DNA of 8,272 nt from Spirochaetaceae bacterium (GTDB lineage Bacteria; Spirochaetota; Spirochaetia; DSM-27196; SLAA01), in the NCBI GenBank assembly GCA_003564775.1, contig PXEI01000254.1, positions 1 through 8,272 of the forward strand. Direction: 5' to 3'. A model generated the notes under the pieces. It was given only the letters and a program-made list of their open reading frames with translations. It made no database searches and was not told where the DNA came from. How positions within the stretch are numbered: position 1 is the stretch's first letter; the number at the start of each line of letters is the position of its first letter. Both the position numbers and the translations under genes were made by a program. This document shows positions 6,138 through 8,272 of the stretch, piece by piece.

Positions 6138-7265
6138 CTACCCCGCAAGTCCGAGCGCCTGAAGCGTATGCTGCATATTTGCCTGCACGGTCATGATGAA
6201 CCGCTGAACTACGCCGGTACCAGCATACTCCTGAACAAAGTTCTCAATGTACTGCACCGCAACTTCCCGGTCGTTAACAAACCGGAATGTGTTGCCGTTG
6301 TGATCACTGTAGGTTGAAGCGGATGCAGGCGACTGCCGCATGTGCGAGAGCCGTTGCAGCTGCGACTGTGGCAGTTGGGGGAAGCGGTCGATAGAGGCAA
6401 TGAAGTGGGGCAGCGTCTTTCCAAGATTCGAGAAGCGGCCCTTCATGCCCCAACCCGAGGCAACCAGCATTCGTGCGTTCAGCCGCTGTTCATACTGCCC
6501 CCGCTGAGGAATAGCAAAAACCGGCTTCCCAAGGGTAACCGCTTCGCTAAGGCTCTGATGGCCCGCCCCGGTAATCACACCCTTACAGCCTGCAAGCGCC
6601 TCGGCGTAGTTCAGGTTCGGGTTGGGGAACATGCGGTAGTTGGTGACCCCATGGCGTTCAAGCTCTGCTGCCACACGGCGGCGGTAGGTCGGTTTGACAT
6701 ACACCACGTAGTAGTCCCCACGCTCGACACGGCTTGTGCTGAACTCGTCACGGAGAATTGGTCCGACATCGCCATTATAAAACGAGACGTAGAGTCTGCG
6801 GTCATAGCGCCCCATCATGAGTCGCGCAACCGCGGTCGCCACCAACGCGTCCGGTGAGATGCTGCGATACTGGAGCACCACGCCAGGATGGTTCACCTGG
6901 AGCACCGGCAGGTCAAGGGCGCGGGCCGCTGCGGGGAGGTAGGGCTCGTAGTCGCTGACCACGGCCTGCACCCGCTGCCTGCGCAGTTCCTGACGAATAG
7001 CTCGGACATCGACCCTGAACCGAATGAACTTGGCAAAATTCTGCCGCACCGTGTCCAGGTAGACAATCCGGTCATCCTTTTTGGTGAGGTGAAAATAGGG
7101 AATAGTGATTACCTGTGCATGAGGTAAGCTCCGTCTGATATGATGCTGCACGGATTTTGGTGCAAAGAGCACGAGTTCATGCCGAGCCTGCAAGCCCTGC
7201 GCGAAGCTAATCATCCGTGAGACGTGACCAAATCCTTCTCCTGCGCAACTCATTGCTATTTTCAT
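6138..7265 (-). CDS. MJ1255/MurG-like glycosyltransferase (GT-B fold)
   Basis: A 375-residue predicted GT-B glycosyltransferase. The N-terminal domain opens with KIAMSCAGEGFGHVSR, the glycine-rich loop typical of the MJ1255/VC2487 and MurG-like groups. SDYEP at 104-108 and VNHPG at 124-128 are also family-like. The C-terminal nucleotide-sugar site is ITGAGHQSLSEAVTLGKPVF (231-250), followed by a Q-rich stretch (254-261). Such enzymes transfer a sugar from a nucleotide donor to a lipid or other acceptor on the cytoplasmic face of the membrane. Donor and acceptor cannot be read here. Residues after about 330 form a tail beyond the core fold with no recognised motif. It is the first gene of an operon with the phosphoesterase. 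No Shine-Dalgarno sequence is visible before the ATG at 7265, although the start fits the first beta strand exactly. A 7-4-7 direct repeat lies 60-80 bp upstream and may be an operator. Confidence 0.88.
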   Translation of the reverse strand: MKIAMSCAGEGFGHVSRMISFAQGLQARHELVLFAPKSVQHHIRRSLPHAQVITIPYFHLTKKDDRIVYLDTVRQNFAKFIRFRVDVRAIRQELRRQRVQAVVSDYEPYLPAAARALDLPVLQVNHPGVVLQYRSISPDALVATAVARLMMGRYDRRLYVSFYNGDVGPILRDEFSTSRVERGDYYVVYVKPTYRRRVAAELERHGVTNYRMFPNPNLNYAEALAGCKGVITGAGHQSLSEAVTLGKPVFAIPQRGQYEQRLNARMLVASGWGMKGRFSNLGKTLPHFIASIDRFPQLPQSQLQRLSHMRQSPASASTYSDHNGNTFRFVNDREVAVQYIENFVQEYAGTGVVQRFIMTVQANMQHTLQALGLAG

Positions 7266-7325
7266 ACAAAGGATAGTAGCTCACAGGTGGGGAGGGGAAA
7301 ACCAGGTTAACCAATTTCAAACACG

Positions 7326-7343
7326 TCTAACAAACTTCTAACA
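7326..7343. promoter_or_regulatory. 7-4-7 direct repeat, possible OmpR/PhoB-family operator
   Basis: TCTAACA (7326-7332), a 4-bp AACT spacer and a perfect second TCTAACA (7337-7343) give an 11-bp period. This is the geometry bound by tandem winged-helix response regulators; the PHO box is two 7-bp repeats separated by 4 bp. A weaker unit at 7315-7321 (TTTCAAA) keeps the same period. It stands 61-78 bp upstream of the glycosyltransferase start, a typical activator position. I see no convincing -10 hexamer downstream. The base sequence is not the E. coli PhoB consensus, so the regulator is unknown. Confidence 0.4.
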
Positions 7344-7351
7344 GTAGCTGC

Positions 7352-7379
7352 GGGCACGAGGCACGTGGGCACGTGGGCA
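7352..7379. repeat. Short tandem repeat of about 8 bp (GGGCACGT family)
   Basis: The units read GGGCACGA, GGCACGT (one base short), GGGCACGT and a partial GGGCA. Two CACGTG palindromes (7362-7367 and 7370-7375) fall within it, so it can also fold into a short hairpin. It lies between the stop of the right-hand kinase and the glycosyltransferase operon. It has no T tract and so is not an evident intrinsic terminator. The rest of the 127-bp region 7266-7392 holds the direct repeat and a GGTTAACC palindrome at 7305-7312. Confidence 0.65.
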
Positions 7380-7392
7380 ACGCCGGAGCGGG

Positions 7393-8272
7393 CTAACCGC
7401 TGCCGCGAAGGCCGGGTCTGAACTCCAGTACCACGCGCATTCCACTGTTGTTTTCAAAGCGGATCGTGCCATCAAGCTGTTCAGCAAGAGCCTTCACCAT
7501 GTCCAGCCCAAAACCTCCCCCAGCTTCTTCGTTGAACGCCGGCGAAAGGCCTGGGCCGTTGTCCTGGACTACCGCCCTGACCGACTCACCCTGGAGATGC
7601 ACACGCACGGAAAAATGCCCATCATCACGCCCACGAAAGGCGTACTTCATGGAGTTTGTGACCAGCTCGTTCATGATCATTCCCAGGGTTGAGAGCTGCC
7701 TCATGCCCAGTTTGAACTCGTCTATCTCGGTCGTTACCTGCACCTTGTCTCCCCCGGGAAAGAGATCTATGACGGTATGTACCAGGCTCTCCACATACTC
7801 GCGTACCGAAGCCTCGGCGGTTCCGTCGGTTCGGTAGAGTTGGTCATAGAGGAGCTCCATGCTGTGGAACCTGCTCCGAGCGTCGTTTATTGCGGCAACT
7901 GCTTCTGGGGCCTGCAGGGTAGCCGCTTGGAGCGACAACAGACTCCCCATGGTCATCATGGTGTTCTTGACGCGGTGCTGCACCTCCTTAAGAAGTGTCA
8001 CCTTCTCTGCTGCATAGAGGCGGAGCTCGTCCTGCACCTGCATGAACGGCGTCAACACCTCGGTATACAGAATGATTCCGCCGACCGTTCCGTCGGGAGC
8101 GTACCACGGCCGGCACTCCCAGCGTGTGTAGTCCACAGTTCCGTCTTCCCGCTCAAATGAGTCGGAATCTGAGCGGATTGTTTCTCCTGCAAGTGCACGC
8201 TGGTGGACATCGCGCCATTTGTGCGGAATCTCCGGGAAGACTTCGTAATGGTGCATGCCAATAACAGAGGAG
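7393..8272 (-). CDS. PAS-HisKA_2 sensor histidine kinase (5' end cut by window edge)
   Basis: The last 292 codons of a soluble-looking sensor kinase. The frame is open to the right edge, and the residues SSVIG before the first internal ATG (8256) continue the PAS fold. That ATG is therefore not the real start. The visible PAS half runs VIGMHHYEVFPEIPHKWRDVHQRAL, then WECRPWYAPDGTVGGIILYTEV. It is followed by HisKA_2 with KEVQHRVKNTMM; the histidine before RVKN is the predicted phosphorylation site. HATPase_c follows, with MNELVTNSMKYAF (N-box), QDNGPGLSP and GGGFGLDMVKALAEQLDG. The gene ends in TAG at 7393-7395 with no receiver domain. It belongs to the same kinase family as the ORF at 1535-2899 but differs in its PAS domain. 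HisKA_2 kinases usually phosphorylate stand-alone or non-DNA-binding regulators; none is encoded in the window. Further sensory domains probably lie upstream. Confidence 0.92.
   Translation of the reverse strand, partial: SSVIGMHHYEVFPEIPHKWRDVHQRALAGETIRSDSDSFEREDGTVDYTRWECRPWYAPDGTVGGIILYTEVLTPFMQVQDELRLYAAEKVTLLKEVQHRVKNTMMTMGSLLSLQAATLQAPEAVAAINDARSRFHSMELLYDQLYRTDGTAEASVREYVESLVHTVIDLFPGGDKVQVTTEIDEFKLGMRQLSTLGMIMNELVTNSMKYAFRGRDDGHFSVRVHLQGESVRAVVQDNGPGLSPAFNEEAGGGFGLDMVKALAEQLDGTIRFENNSGMRVVLEFRPGLRGSG

Noticed and set aside
6342..6857. Plus-strand open frame of 171 codons
   Set aside because: It is antisense to the catalytic half of the glycosyltransferase and has no domain-like features or ribosome binding site that I can see.
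7352..7379. Intrinsic terminator or CRISPR-like array from the repeated CACGTG units
   Set aside because: No T tract follows on the relevant strand. The units are directly abutting octamers without spacers, so it is neither a clear terminator nor a CRISPR array.
8254..8256. ATG at 8256 as the start of the right-hand kinase
   Set aside because: The frame stays open to the window edge and the codons before this ATG continue a conserved PAS sequence, so the gene is truncated by the window.

Overview
The window carries six protein-coding loci on about 8.3 kb of moderately GC-rich DNA. Five of the six are read from the minus strand. Both ends cut through sensor kinase genes. It contains no rRNA, tRNA, CRISPR array, transposase or phage gene. 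The lineage cannot be fixed from the sequence. The mix of MEDS/PAS/HisKA_2 sensor kinases with an NDH-2-like flavoprotein and an MJ1255-type glycosyltransferase suggests a free-living environmental bacterium. A spirochaete-like lineage is possible, but this is a weak inference.

Left part (1-3592, minus strand). A membrane-anchored PAS-PAS-HisKA kinase (1-1412) runs off the left edge. Upstream of it, reading right to left, are a MEDS sensory-domain ORF (2993-3592) and a GAF-like/PAS/HisKA_2/HATPase kinase ORF (1535-2899). These two ORFs are in the same frame. They are separated only by one TAA codon and 31 sense codons that look like protein-coding sequence. The simplest reading is a single MEDS-GAF-PAS-HisKA_2 sensor kinase interrupted by a nonsense codon. 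Real splitting into two proteins, readthrough, or a sequencing error are the alternatives. This is the most interesting point in the window.

Middle (3593-4995). A 209-bp divergent intergenic region holds a strong hairpin and a five-copy 8-bp tandem repeat. It is followed by the only plus-strand gene, an NADH dehydrogenase-like FAD protein (3802-4995). That gene meets the next one tail to tail, with the two stop codons overlapping by 4 bp.

Right part (4992-8272, minus strand). A two-gene operon encodes an MJ1255/MurG-like glycosyltransferase (6138-7265) and then, 3 bp downstream, a calcineurin-like metallophosphoesterase (4992-6134). The 127-bp leader of this operon contains a 7-4-7 direct repeat, with the geometry of an OmpR/PhoB-family operator, and a second tandem repeat of about 8 bp. 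Upstream of that lies the 3' part of a second PAS-HisKA_2 kinase (7393 to beyond 8272).

Three sensor kinases occur in the window but no response regulator. They therefore probably signal to regulators encoded elsewhere. No gene-free stretch exceeds about 210 bp.
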